This document shows, in pieces, positions 43,531 through 56,297 of a DNA stretch of 64,000 nucleotides. The stretch is taken from positions 118,651 to 182,650 of the forward strand of contig JBAMJV010010106.1 in NCBI GenBank assembly GCA_037951105.1, read 5' to 3'. The notes beneath the pieces are model-generated. The model had not been told where the DNA came from, did no database searches, and was given only the letters and a program-made list of their open reading frames with translations. Every line of letters starts with the position of its first letter. Position 1 is the stretch's first letter. A program made the position numbers and the translations under genes. This DNA comes from Echinarachnius parma (lineage: Eukaryota; Echinodermata; Echinoidea; Clypeasteroida; Echinarachniidae).

Positions 43531-44229
43531 TTAAGACCGGGTCACACGAGAGCCAGGACGTATCGCCGACTTGTAACATCCACAATCTAATCATTGGTTG
43601 TTTGATCACTTGGTCGAATAGCATGGATAGAACGGGGCTTGTTCATGATCAAGGCAAGAAACGATGATTGAATAAACCACGGTCAACTAAGTATGTACAG
43701 TATTGGGCATGCATCCAATAATAACATATGTATTTAAAATGTACATGACGTTTCTAAACGCCACAGATGAATGACACTTCTCTAACCTGTTCAACGAGTA
43801 TCTGACAATTGCTGACTGCTCGCCACACCAGTTTACGGTTGGCAAACTTTAACAACAGATCGACAACTTTATTTCCGTAATATCATTCTCTGTTCACTAA
43901 TCTACAACCAGTTGTTGCGTGGGAGTATAATTATCATCTCCGAGCAATTTAGCCATGATATCGAGGATTCAAAGTCTTTGAAGATCAGATAATCGGATAC
44001 TGTTCGTGTGAAACTTGGCAGCTTCTTGTTAAACTCATCGGCTACTAATCAATCACCCGATATTAGCAGTGTTTTTTGCACATGTCGGGGTTTCGTACAT
44101 CAGTGGTCAATGTGACTGTCCATTTCCCTGGGTCGATGTGGTTGTTGGAGGCAATATCCCTGTTCGTGAGTGTCAGCAGGTCAGAATTCGGCGATATGAC
44201 TGCAACTCTCGTGTGTGACCGGGGCTTTT
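43531..44229. mobile_element. MITE with GACCGGGTCACACGAGAG-type ends
   Basis: TTAAGACCGGGTCACACGAG (left) and CTCGTGTGTGACCGGGGCTT (right) are inverted counterparts that extend about 40 bp through CGTATCGCCGA. Interior non-coding. Confidence 0.8.
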
Positions 44230-45809
44230 AGTCAACCATCGGAGAGGCTGTTGAGGATACAATGGGGAACAACGGGGGAGGAGCACACGACATGTGCGTT
44301 TCATTAAAATGGTCTCAAGTAATTTCGTTATGTATGAAACAAAACGTATTGGCAAGGACGGTGTCATAACAAAATGCGTTTTAGATCGTGATGATCATAT
44401 AACGACGATTTCATTGTTTCTTGATTTGATATCTCGAAGGATTATCTATTCGTCGTTGTCTTAATTTTGCGTCTGAACACATGTTGTAATTATGTCATGT
44501 GGTTACTTGCGATGATTTGTTTTATCATGACATGTCATTAATTTGAACGGACACATTTCTCCTGAAACAAAGGAAAATGTCAAACAATAACTGATAGAGA
44601 ATGGACATTGCAGCATATGGTACGTTAGTTGACTGCAGACAATTCACTCATAAGAAAGTTGTCATAGATTAGTGTTTAAAATATGTTCTGTTATGAACCC
44701 ATTGCCCACGGGAACCTGGTGGGTTCTGTATAAACTCTATCGGGATTGAAACATGTAGAAGGGGACTGGATAATAAATGGTGATACTTTTGTACGTTTAT
44801 ATCTGCAGTTGATGACTGACAAGCCTTAAATTCATTAAAACTAAAAGCATTATGAATTTGATAATGGAGGTCCGAGAACTATCCTGGCGGCCGACGTTAA
44901 TAATCCTTATTAGCTACGAGTTGCTGAAAAACTCACTAATAACAATTGAAAATGACAAATGAAAAAGAAATGTTGAGAAAAAAAAAAACGTTATCACAAA
45001 TAAAATACAAATTGCCTAATCTTTTAATACAAATAAATGCGGGGTACTGTTAACACGTTCCCTTTCACTTTTGCTTTGAATGGATAATTGGTATTAATCA
45101 AAGGACAGCTTCGGCAATGCATTGTGTAGATATCATGGTTCATCGTGAACTCACTGCATCACCCTACTTCTGCTCCTTGTAGATGTCTTTGGCGCCTGAT
45201 GATCACCGCACGCATTGGCCAATCTACCTCGACGTTTGATCAACGCCAAAAGAAGAAACACATTGTGGAAGTGGTAACTTTTGCTTATCTGGAGACACAA
45301 ACAAACCCATAGAATGAATTTGTTTATCAAAGATAATATAATAGTTGCCAATGTTGTGTTCTTTTGAGGTGTATATACCGACATTCACTTGACTTTCATC
45401 TTTAATATTTCGGTCGGTATGGTCAATAGATCGGTTTGATCTACCCCATCCATGTCACGGCGCGAAAAGGCTCAGCGGGTAAATCGCGTTAACCATTTCA
45501 CTACCATGGAAGCATCAAGTGTACCATGTAGTCGATTATATTGTTATGGTTCGGTAAACCTTGTTTGTGCCGCACAGTTGGGGGACGAGGTGCGTACATG
45601 CCTTGCCAATTATTTCGTTCTCCAACCTCAAACCGAGAAACTGCGGCGATAGGTTTTGTTTTTCCTCGTGTTATGAATACCCGTTGATTTGTAAATATAC
45701 ACCTTCACACCTTGCACTTTATACGAGCTACCAGTAGACCCCGAATTTCTTTTTGTTTTGTTTTGTGTCCTTCGTTGTTTGTTGATGTGATTCACTCTCA
45801 ACTACCCAG

Positions 45810-45960
45810 CCGCGGGTCATACCAACAAACCTGAAATGATACTTATTGCCTTCTAGCCAGGCGCTTGCCATTTATCATGACATGTTTCTAGTAATTCATT
45901 CTCCCTACGCTTTAAGCCCACTAGATGGCGCCACACGTAGGCCCCCCACAGAAATACACC
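45810..45960 (+). mobile_element. SINE fragment, same family as 41308-41591
   Basis: Retains the body (GGGTCATACCAA..., GCCTTCTAGCCAGGCGCTTG) but lacks the tRNA-like head; followed by a C15 run. Confidence 0.65.
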
Positions 45961-46614
45961 CCCAGCCCCCCCCCCCCCCCAACTCAAAATGAAAGTTGGT
46001 CAAATTTTCAATGAAGAGAAGGTGTCTATTATATGTTAAAGTGATGCCTGTATTAAAAGTGCCAGTCTGTCAGATATTGCACAAAATGACATTTGAGACT
46101 TCAATCCTACATCAATATCATTGTAAAATACAATTGAAAGATTTGTGAAAGTTTGAATGAAAACGAACACTGCTTACCTAGTAAAAATTGAGTTCATATT
46201 TTATCACCGAATACTGATGGCTTGTCATGGAATTGTAGCAGTAATAATCAGCCGTTGACGATATCCGCACTCGTGTAATACAGACTGTACAGAATTCATG
46301 GAATTTGCGCACGTTGGATAAAAGTTCAGTAGCGTCTGGAATGTTTCCCACGCGTGCTGGCTCGGACGTATTTAGCTACAACAATTGTACTTTTTTCAAT
46401 TGCGATGATCAACGCTTTTCAAATAATGATTTTCAATGATAATTATCTTCATACTAAAGGGACATTTGAAAAAATCAAACCATATTTTTTTCTTCTCTTA
46501 CCATAAGCTAAACAACACGGTAGAAGAGAAAGAGGAAGCTCCAAGTAATTTTAGTGGATTTGGACACTTTAAAGGTATGACTTTAATGAGACTGGCTGCC
46601 ATTAATTAATACAA

Positions 46615-47321
46615 ATACTTAGCGTCTTTGGTTTCATGAAGCGCAATTTTGCTGAGAAGCGCTGGTGACGATCTGGTGACGACGCGTATGAACTGCTCTG
46701 TGATTGGTTTATGTAATTCCCAAGTATCCCATAATGCAACCTGCATTATGGGTCATCGAATTCCTTTCGATGACCAAAAATCGCGGCACTCTGGCAGAAG
46801 TGACACCCCCCTGGTTATTTTATCCAATGAATCCACGTCTGGTAATTTATTCAAATGAACAAACTCTGACGTACTACCTCATTTGCATGGACTCGACAAC
46901 TTATTTTCAAAAACTTGCTGCTGAAGGCGTGGCCTATCTCTGTGGTTAAAACGCTATACGCTTATTCAGTTGGGCTTCTAGTATTTCTATTGTATTTCTG
47001 TGGGCCCCCCACAAAAATACAATATAAATACTAGAAGCCTAACTGAATATTCATATAGCGTTTTAACCACAGAGATAGGCCACGCCTTCAGCAGCGAGTT
47101 TTTGAAAATAAGTCCTGAAGTTCATGCAAATGAGGTAGTACGTCAGAGTTTGTTCATTTGAATAAATTACCAGACGTGGATTCATTGGATAAAATAACAC
47201 ATTACGCAAAAAGCTAAAGTAATTACGCATTGCGCACTCATTTGTGTTGCAGTTGCCATGGCATTTAAACACGCACTTCTCTGCAAAATTGCGCTTCATA
47301 ACACCAAAGACGCTAAGTATT
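46615..47321. mobile_element. Large palindromic (foldback) element
   Basis: Outer arms TACTTAGCGTCTTTGGT and the inverse ACCAAAGACGCTAAGTA, with GAAGCGCAATTTTGC inside. The inner arms, about 200 bp each, meet at a GTGGGCCCCCCAC centre near 47006 and are almost perfectly inverted (e.g. AGATAGGCCACGCCTTCAGC). A degenerate one-arm copy begins at 56128. Confidence 0.9.
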
Positions 47322-47439
47322 TTTTATTCATCTCTATTATTTTAGTTACGCGCAGTACTAACAGTTACGCGTTTTCATTTAGTTAATTGCGCACAGTCAA
47401 GAAACAGGGGATTTCCCTACTAGGAGCAAAATATTAGCT

Positions 47440-47580
47440 GCGTTCACACGGTAAAAGCCAATCTTGTGGTTATCTTGTGGTTATCTCGTGGTTTGCAATC
47501 TTAGAGGTATCTTGTGGTTATCTTGTGGTTAGCGCTCGTTTGAGCACGCAAAACTCGTGGTTATCTTGTGGTTTCCAAAC
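47440..47580. repeat. 12-bp tandem repeat (CTTGTGGTTATC)
   Basis: About eight imperfect units directly left of duplicated segment copy A. Confidence 0.85.
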
Positions 47581-49159
47581 CATAGAAGTAGTATATAAAT
47601 AACTAGAAGACAATCTACGCACTGCGCGCTAATTTTCCCATAGCCTTAACACACAGCAAACATGGCCGGTTAGGGAAACTTCATGGACTGGCTAACATGG
47701 AATGCTGGGTAATTCGCTGAGGAACGTGAACAGTTATTAACTGCATATAATTGCAGCAGCGAAATATCAAGCTGCAAACTGCGTCATGTTAGAGGTCATC
47801 GCTAATTAATTATTATTCATGTATTCATATATTCATAGCATCTACGCGTACATTTAGCCAATCACACATTAATGTTAAAAGTGGGTCGGGTCAAACCACG
47901 TTGTTTACGATACTGACACACGTGTGTGGGCTAAATGTTGATGTTGATTTAATGTTTCAATGGATTTCGAGTGTATGATGTGTGTAATCATTATTAACAG
48001 TAAATGCAAACACACATCAGTACACAGTAAAAGCGAATATTTCAGACTCACATTCTGCTGCAATATCTACTCAAATACATTATACAAACAAATACAGACT
48101 GTATGAACACGAACAAGAACGGGTTAAATGTCTGATACAGACGCTCTTCATGTAAGTTATAGAATGATTTAGTGATTATCTAGTTAAAAACTTGTATAAA
48201 TGAATAGTCTACCGTGTTCAGTTGAATTTGAGATGTTGACAAATTGACTGACCCCTTTTCACGTAAATTAACTTAGACACAAAATAAACAAACATACACA
48301 TACACACGCACACACACACACATTATGAAGAGCTTAATTCCAAAAGGCGCTAAATCCACTTTCCCTAAATATCAATAAGCTATTAAAGTAAAAATCAACC
48401 ATTTTAGGACAAATTACACGATACAAATTCAAAATATGGAACGTTCCCTTTTCCTATTCAAATAATTGAGCAAAGAAATGTTTTAAAAAGTGGATTTAGC
48501 GCGTTTTATAATTAAGCTTTTCATATACACACATTATACAGACACATCCGATTCTGCCACATAATCATGCAATCATAGATAGCCAAAATAATTATTGCAA
48601 TCTCATGAATTGTTTTCAAATGATTAATCTACATACACTAGGAAATGTGGGAAAAAAAGCATGAAACATAGTTTTAAATAATGTCGACATTAAACTTCCA
48701 TCAGAATGATAAAAAGACAAAACGACTTTCTGTTAAAACAAAACATTATCTCTAAAGGTATTTTCTGTGCAAATTAAGATTTTAATTTCTAAATCAGTTG
48801 TCTCTTTTTATTTTATAAGATATTGCTGAGAAAAATAAAAGTACTTTCCTACATACGAATTGTGTATTAGGATTGTATAACAGCTATACATATACAGTAA
48901 ATATATTGGCTTTTGTAAATAACTTGGTTTGAGTAATATTTTGTGCATACAATAAATATGAACTAAATGTTACTAAAACAACATTTTTAGCAGTCTTTTT
49001 TAAATAGAAAAGTTATGTACTTCCAGTATGCTAGTTGTCTGAAATTCATTAATTCTCAACATTAAACAAAACTAAATTGATCTTCATCAATTTATCAAGA
49101 ATCAATGTGAATCCAATTTGATAAACTTGATATATAAGTATAAGCATTTTATAATAATT
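47580..49159. repeat. Dispersed duplication, copy A
   Basis: 1580 bp, direct orientation, collinear with 56298-58021. It starts CCATAGAAGTAGTATATAAA and ends at AAGCATTTTATAATAATT; flanking sequence is unrelated. Differences are point changes, small indels and a much shorter CA tract. It contains a MITE (48330-48525), so the MITE predates the duplication. No coding sequence was recognised. Confidence 0.95.
48330..48525. mobile_element. MITE inside duplication (copy A)
   Basis: Inverted ends GCTTAATTCCAAAAGGCGCT and GCGCGTTTTATAATTAAGC with TAAATCCACTTT just inside. The orthologous insertion sits at 57125-57332 in copy B. Confidence 0.8.
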
Positions 49160-50570
49160 TGGAAATGTAATCATTTATTGCTCACTGAAAGTAAAAACAA
49201 AACTTGAATTATGGATATCTTACATCCCTATAAAAAATAAATAAATGCCACTAAAACCTACCATACGATAAGAACAACAACTACAATAACTACTACTACT
49301 ACAAATACTACACATACTACTACTTGAATATAACAAGAATATATTTAGGAGGGAAATTGAGAAAGGCAATATAGGAGAAAAACTGGGAGAGAAACAAAAA
49401 GAAGATAGAAGGGCAAAGAAAAATACAATTTAGGAGAGGGGGATACGCATTGAACATGAGAGGTATATTTAAGTCATGTAGTGACAAGATTGTGCACAAA
49501 ATAATGCAAACTGATGTACAGGGTACAAATATACAACTTATAAATTGCATCAACAAAACATATTGCAACTCCTATCAATTAATTTCAACTAGTCATTTCC
49601 CGACAAACTTTTTTCACCATTTGATTGACCAATCAGATGAATCAGCAACATTCACTATTTGAAGTAATTGTCTTATTTGAACACAATATAGTTAATTACC
49701 CAGAATATCAATTTAAACAAAACGAATTGTGCTCAATTTAAATTTGATTTAACTGCGATGTGTGAATATTGAATACAATGATATGTGTTTAATATGTGTT
49801 GATCATTATTGCACAACATGAACTCCAGAGACTAGATTTGTATAATATAATCATCACAAAATAATAATACAATATTTTAGTAAGAGTTCAATCCAATTAA
49901 TACATTACAGTAGAAGCATGCACCTGACCAAGAAAGGCATTATGAGCAGGATCAAGACCAGGCTGCCAGGGGGCTGCCACCAGGTTTTATGAAGTTTACT
50001 ATAGTTCAATCGCCCAACACAGCAATAAACCTGTACTGACACAATGAGAACATAAATGCGGCCTGCATACGGTGCACGTCACAAGGAGGTTTCACTATTC
50101 AGTATTCATATACATTTTATTCCAGAATCTAATTTAAAAGGGTGCAAATAAGTACAACTTATCTAATAATGTCTTCTATTCAACACACAAATTTGCAGCT
50201 ACAAGCTGACAGGGATTTATCTTTCAATATCAATCCTTTTACTTTATTGTAGTTGGTGATGTAGCTGAAATTCTGAACTATACAAAACCATTAATTGAGT
50301 GTGCTGGCAGTCCTGGGGTATTTGTCTGTGAATTGTTTTCAGAATCATCTTGTATGTTCACACATTATGAGGATACTAAGCAAGATTTATTCTAGTGCTG
50401 TCCTAGCTTTAATCTTTGTTTATAAATACCCAGTAGGACAGTAATATAAGTAATTGTTTTGTCAATGGATCATTACTACATAATTGTACATCGATGGATC
50501 ATTGCATCTGAGCAATACTCATCAGTGTGTGAATTTCGAATCAGTTGTCACTGTCCATCATATCCTCTGG
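49160..50570. other. Spacer, no recognised gene
   Basis: Contains a CTACTA-type simple repeat (49275-49325). No exon or TIR pair supported. Confidence 0.45.
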
Positions 50571-50574
50571 TAAT

Positions 50575-51445
50575 AGCGTAAAGAGCTACAATGTTCACAT
50601 GAATCACACTTAGTAGATTCCTTACTAATTAGGATAAATTGTGTGACTGACTGACTTATTTAAGTTTATCGAGCCTGTCTACTGCCTAGGTCCTTCTTCA
50701 AACTGTACTCCACCATGGCTATGCACCCACTGCAACACTTTAAAAATCAGTTCTCTATCTGGAGACTTTATACTTATTTATTCCTGAACTGCTCAATATT
50801 ACTTCGCATGAAAAAAGAGCGTGGGTAGTCCTGGTAGTGTATGAAGTAGTAGAGTTATCTCCATTGTAGATTTGTATTGCTGATGATGAATACTGTCGAA
50901 CACCAGTGCAGACCACAGCTTCAGGGGCGCACTGTTAAAAAAAGAAGAAACAATGAATCAACACAAAGTGTACAATTAAATAAAACAGATCTAGAAATGA
51001 ATGTGACTGCTAATTGAGGCACACAACATATGCAGCTCAGCTCAGGTTCATACTTTTGTATGTCATGAAAGTCAAATCCATTTCATAGAAATAAATCACA
51101 TTTCTTTACATACAGAACATCCATGAACAAGAATTACTAAATTTTTAACTCTCACTCTCAGGTAAATTTGGATAGGTCTACATCATTTTATAATTGGCAA
51201 CATAAATTCAAGACATGGCTAGTTTAAAAAATAGAACAATTAAATTCAACGTATTCCCTTTATTCCTTTTAATCATGCATTCATTTTTTGACCAGTATCG
51301 CTTTTATTTTGACTTAGTCTTAGTTAGCTCAGTCCAAGTTGTTGATTTTGTAGTAGGCGCTGCTAGTGCTAGGCCAGGGCTAGGCCTAGGCCTAGACTAG
51401 GCTAGGCCAAGTCTTGTTGCTTATGTTGTGATAACTGTTTTTTAC
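50575..51445. repeat. Tandem duplication, unit 1 (about 870 bp)
   Basis: Matches unit 2 from GAGCTACAATGTTCACATGA through TAGGACAG/TCCAAGTTGTTGATTT to the AGGCCTAGGC-rich end. No transposon interrupts this unit. Confidence 0.9.
50755..50931 (-). other. Possible terminal exon (open 58 codons after a strong acceptor)
   Basis: A long pyrimidine tract ending TTTTTTTAACAG is followed by 58 open codons (CAPEAVVCTGVRQYSSSAIQ ... GINKYKVSR) and a stop. Three cysteines and Ser/Thr richness would suit a secreted protein, but no family is recognised. In the duplicate unit (51805 downward) the acceptor is preserved while a deletion breaks the frame. It may be a non-coding or chance exon. Confidence 0.25.
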
Positions 51446-52860
51446 TGTAAACTGAGCTACAATGTTTAAATGAATCACACTTAGGTTCAGTACTACTAGA
51501 TTCCTTACTAATTAGGATAAATTGTGTGACTGAATTATTTAAGTTTATCGAATCTGTCTACTAGTACCAAGCCTAGGTCCTTCTTCAAACTATATGTCAT
51601 GGCTGTGCACCCACTGCAACATCTAGTTAAAAATCTGTTCTCTTATCCGGAGACTTACCTATTTATTATTCTTGAACTGCTCAATAGTTTTTTTCGCAAG
51701 AAAAGATGAACGTGGGTAGTCCTGGTAGAAGTAGTAGAGTTATCCCCGTTGTTGATGTGTAAGCACTGATGTAGAACTGTCGAACACCACAGCTTCAGGG
51801 GCACACTGTTAAAATAAGAAGAAACAATGAATCAACACAAAGTGTACAATTAAATAAAACAGATCCAGTTTAAAAGGAAATGAATGTGACTGTTAATAAT
51901 GGAAATACAATTCAAAATGGTGCAGTTTTGTATAATTGAGGCACATGCACAAGTCAACAGTTTCATACTTTGGTTTTAGACAATTTTTTCATAGTGAAAT
52001 TAAATTTTACTATTTTTAGCAAAGACCCAAGAATTGAAGACTGGGTCATGAAAAGTCAAATCCATTTCATAGAAATAAATCACATTAAAGGGGTAGGACA
52101 GTTTTGGTAAGGCTTAATTTTAGTAACCAAACATGGACAGTAACATTATAAACTAATAGTTAACTCCACCAAGCTCGAAAGGTATACAAAATTACAAACG
52201 ACTAAGTAAAAAGCCCATTATCATTCAAAAAAGAGCCATTAAAACACAAGAGGGCGCTCGCTAAAAAGGCATTGGTTTTAACCATTTTTCATACAAAATT
52301 ATGCATGTGATGTTTTATTGAAATCATGATTAAATAGAGAGATCATCAGCAACTAATTAAAAAACGCTTTTGAACATTTCTGAAAAAGTGTATGCATTTT
52401 TTTAATTTTTTGAAAAATTCATCTAATTATTTGGGCCCCAAATAATTATAACTATAAGATCAGATATATTTATTGATATTTCAGCCGTTTCTGGCCCGAT
52501 TTTGACCAAATAAAGTTTATTCTGCCATTAAAATTGCATGTTCTCTCAAATTCGACACTCAGTTTTTCATTACCTCACAAACAATTAAACTACCCCTTTA
52601 AACAAAAATATATATACCAGAACATTCATGAACAAGAATTAACAAATGTTTAACTCACTCTCAAGGTAGATTTTGATGCATAATTTTAGTATAGCTTTTA
52701 GTTTTACTTAGTCTAGACTTAGTTAGCCCAGTCCAAGTTGTTGATTTTAGTAGTTAACTTAATAAGCGCTGTTATTAGTGTTAGTGCTACTGCTAGGCCA
52801 TGGCTAGGCCGAGGCCTAGCCTAGGCTAAGCTAGGCCAAGGCTCGCTGCTTATGATCATC
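51446..52860. repeat. Tandem duplication, unit 2, interrupted by a MITE
   Basis: Collinear with unit 1 apart from family A copy 4 inserted at 52085-52601 and small indels; removing the insertion gives a length close to unit 1. Confidence 0.9.
52085..52601 (+). mobile_element. MITE family A, copy 4
   Basis: 517 bp from TTAAAGGGGTAGGACAGTTT to ...AAACTACCCCTTTAA. Unit 1 of the tandem duplication lacks it (near 51100), providing an empty-site comparison. Confidence 0.92.
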
Positions 52861-53664
52861 TACGAGCTAGGCGCCTTGACTTGTGAAGCACGGCGCCACA
52901 CAACACTGATGTTTAAATTTAATTTTGTTTAAGTCTGTACCTATTTCTGACACAGAGACAGGGTTGAAGTTGAAGTTGAACTTAGTTCGTTGAACGCTTG
53001 AATTTGAATTGATTCTTTCTCATTATCTAAGTCTAGAAATGCTGTAGAAATCTAGATTGTTGTTGTATCACATGTGGAATTTAGGAATTTAATTAGGTAG
53101 CTAAAATATGCAAATAATATAATTTTTAAGACGCAGTCAACTGGCCTATAAATTAATAACCAGCCCGGACCCAAGGCAAAGGACCTTACACGTCTACTGC
53201 AGATGTACCGTATATATTTAGATCGAGTGGGACGGGGAGCTCCGGGGCGGTAAACACTGTTGACAAGGACTCCGTCTTAACCCACAGAAACTTGTCGCGA
53301 ACGATGTGGGGTTAGTCCTTAATTTATGAATCTTGTTACAAAAATAATGCATCTGAGAGAAAATCTGAACATGAGAAAGAACGCTGAGAATATGAATTTT
53401 GAAAATAATGGAATGAATACGAAGCTACTTACCGAATAACTATGCTTGAGAGTAATTTTTCACTTCTTTAGATATCCATCGTCACGAAATCTCCGTGTCA
53501 AAGTTGAAACAATAAACTTCAAGCTGCAAGCTGACGTCAATATAAAGAGGTCAAATCAAATATTCAAGATGATTCCAAGTATGGTCACAGTTTGGCCTTA
53601 CATGGCAATCGCGCGATGACGTTTGAATAACATTACAATAAATGCATAAATTAGTGACGTAGAA

Positions 53665-53811
53665 CGTATCCCAGCATTCCATGTTAGCCAGTCCATGAAG
53701 TTCCCCATATTAGCGCGCAGTTTGACCCCCCTGTTCCAAACCCAGGGGGTCATACTGCGCGCTAATCTTGGAAACTTGTATGGACTGGCTAACATGAAAT
53801 TCTGGGAAACG
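53665..53811. mobile_element. Foldback MITE (CCCAGCATTCCATGTTAGCC ends)
   Basis: About 60-bp arms containing CCCAGCATTCCATGTTAGCC and ATTAGCGCGCAGT are inverted around a CCCCCC...GGGGG centre. The same end word recurs near 54030 and, inverted, near 47690 and 56405. Confidence 0.88.
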
Positions 53812-53822
53812 TTTAGTCTAGG

Positions 53823-54010
53823 ATCGAGACCCTCGATCGCATGGTGAACATAGCGCGACCAACGAGAGAGGTCTGCGTAACATCAGTGATCGCTGCTCAC
53901 GAGGCCTCGGCTGGCAGCCATCACTGCTGTTGTGCAGATCTCTCTCGTTGGCGGCTATCTATTATGGGTGGTGGGATTATTTCTAGCATGCGATCGAGGG
54001 TCTTAGATCA
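53823..54010. repeat. Adjacent palindromic element
   Basis: GAGACCCTCGATCGCATG at the left is mirrored by CATGCGATCGAGGGTCTT at the right, and GACCAACGAGAGAG by CTCTCTCGTTGGC further in. Confidence 0.8.
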
Positions 54011-54524
54011 TATACTACAAAATACCCAGCATTCCATGTTAGCCAGTCCCATATTGAAAACTTTGATGCAAATACTCCACACAATCCGCACAGCGCGCTT
54101 CAACACGGGGAATGAACAGAATATAGCTCCATTTTCTCGCGCTGTGTAAAATAAAACTCTCATAGCTTAAATTCGTTGTAACAATTTATACCGTCTCGGG
54201 TGGAATATTAATCAGTGATAAATTTCCTTTTCAATGGTACCAATAATGTCTCATTTCGTTACTGGGAAAATATGGCCTTTTGCCGTTGAACTTTCGGTAA
54301 AATTTGCCAGAATGGCCACTTCCCTATGGCGAATAGAAGACTGCGCGTAGTCTATTTTTTGTTACCGTCTGAACACAATCAGTTTCGAGACTCGTAGTTT
54401 AGGTTGACCTCATGACCGAGATATGCTTCCGGTGTGAAAACAAGTCAAGTGAGTGCGCGTGACCTCAAATGAGAGAGGCGCGCACACTACTTCCGGTTTT
54501 AATTCTTAAGAATTGCAACTCTCG

Positions 54525-54605
54525 AGAATTGGCATCGTTTGAACACACATTTTGCAATTCTTAAGAGTTGCAATTCTTAAGACTTGCAACTCTTAAGAAT
54601 TGGCT
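54525..54605. repeat. Palindromic short tandem (AATTCTTAAGAGTTGC units)
   Basis: Four or so units of GAATT/CTTAAG-type palindromes in tandem. Confidence 0.7.
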
Positions 54606-54619
54606 TTCATTAACAAAAG

Positions 54620-54732
54620 TAACCATGTCCGGCAAGCTAGCTTACCGGACTTAGTTACTATTGTTAAGCTTGACGACGGGGAGTCTGACGTCATGCGCAT
54701 ATTATTTGCAGACATTACAGAAGCGGTCTATT
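54620..54732. mobile_element. Half copy of the 35891-36089 foldback MITE
   Basis: Retains TCCGGCAAGCTAGCTTACCG, GACGGGGAGTCTGACGTCAT and the end CATTACAGAAGCGGTCTATT; the other arm is missing. Confidence 0.8.
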
Positions 54733-54734
54733 AA

Positions 54735-56080
54735 CTGAATGTTAATACAGCGCATAACTAAAATAATAGAGATGAATTAAAATACTTATAAAATACTTAT
54801 AATGTATATATTTCTGTATAATAACAGTAATATACAATTATACAGTTACTGTATAATTGTATATTACTGTATATATTGTGACATAATTATTCCAACGAAT
54901 CTGAAATTATCTTGCATTATATGTATATTGTTATACTTCATTATTGTGTACTCCAAAACCCTATATGAGACCGGCTCCCAGAGAATGGGTGTAAAGTCGG
55001 GATGGGTCTTTAGTACTGAGAGCCTCAAAATCATAAAATATTGTCTTTGGCTGAAATTTTTAACTTTATGGGATTTGATACTTACATGTTTCATCTACAT
55101 TCTCTGAAAATTTCAGGTCCTTAATCTAATTTTTTATGCCGTAAATAATGATTTTTCTAAGCAACCTTCATTTCGGTTTCGACCAGAAACTCAGTAAATC
55201 CGCGCTGGCTGATTATGATCGATTGTGAAACGAACGCGCCAGCTATGTGTGTGTGATTCGACCGTACCGCCGCGGCGAGCTGCAAGAAGAAAGCACTGTA
55301 GCTGTACAGTGATTGGTCAGACTAACCTGAATAGAGTTGTATTGTCCGTGTGTTGTACATTTCCAGGAAGCGTTCGCGGCATTTAACTTACTGTATAGTA
55401 AACGAGTAGTTGGTTTGTTTATAATTCTATGGGTACCGCATTGAATCGCGCTGGGCATGCCGCAAGTGTGCAGTGTGCGTGTGCAGCGTACCATATCATA
55501 CGGTATCAAACTGCGCTTTTCTTTTGTCTACCGGTGGTACCAGCGGCGGTATGGTGAATATGATGCGGTGGGTTATGGCGGTACGTACATACACAATACA
55601 CCGCGGTTGTAATACATGCACATCAAAGGGCAGCACATGGGCTAGTTTGTCGATCAACTGAGACTTAGGGCTGAGGCTTTGTACAATTACGTAATACCGG
55701 CGTAAGCGTTGCTGATTGGCCGATGAATAACAGTATAACTGTGCATGCATTATTTCGTTTGCTGATCGATTACGAAAAGCGGAAAGGTGAAAGCGAACCG
55801 TTCAACTTCTCGCTCGGTGTGTGAGAATGCTTTTCTGAATGGATGCAAAACTTTAGAAGCGATTTTCTCCGTTGTTTGACAAATCACGGGGCTCTGGTCC
55901 ATGTTATTAATTTGCGTTTTTCTAGCCTTCAAGAAACTTATACTTATCAAGTTGTATATCATTTTAAAGCTGAAATCCTAGAGAATTCAAAACACTAACA
56001 ATCTCAATTTTGATATTCCCGATGAATTACCCAAAGTGACAGAGCCGGTCACATATGGGTCGTTGAGTAAATAATAAACT
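54735..56080. other. Spacer, nothing coding recognised
   Basis: A palindromic AT tract (ACAGTAATATACAATTATAC region near 54825-54875) and a CpG-richer stretch (55240-55620) occur, with no domain or splice support for the short frames. Confidence 0.45.
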
Positions 56081-56131
56081 TTCAAACTTTCAAACTTTCA
56101 ACTTTCAAACTTTCAAACTTTCAAACTTTCT
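56080..56131. repeat. 10-bp tandem repeat (TTTCAAACTT)
   Basis: Five to six head-to-tail units, adjoining the one-arm foldback fragment at 56128. Confidence 0.9.
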
Positions 56132-56297
56132 GCAAAATTGCGCTTCATAATACCAAAGACCATAGAAGTATGAATAAACAAACCAACCCGTTTATAACTA
56201 GAAGGCTCACTTATCGCGCGCAAGTCACATGTCCAATAGACTTTGTACATGGGCAACATGGCGGAGTGACGCGATTTTTGAAGCTGTAAAGTAATAC

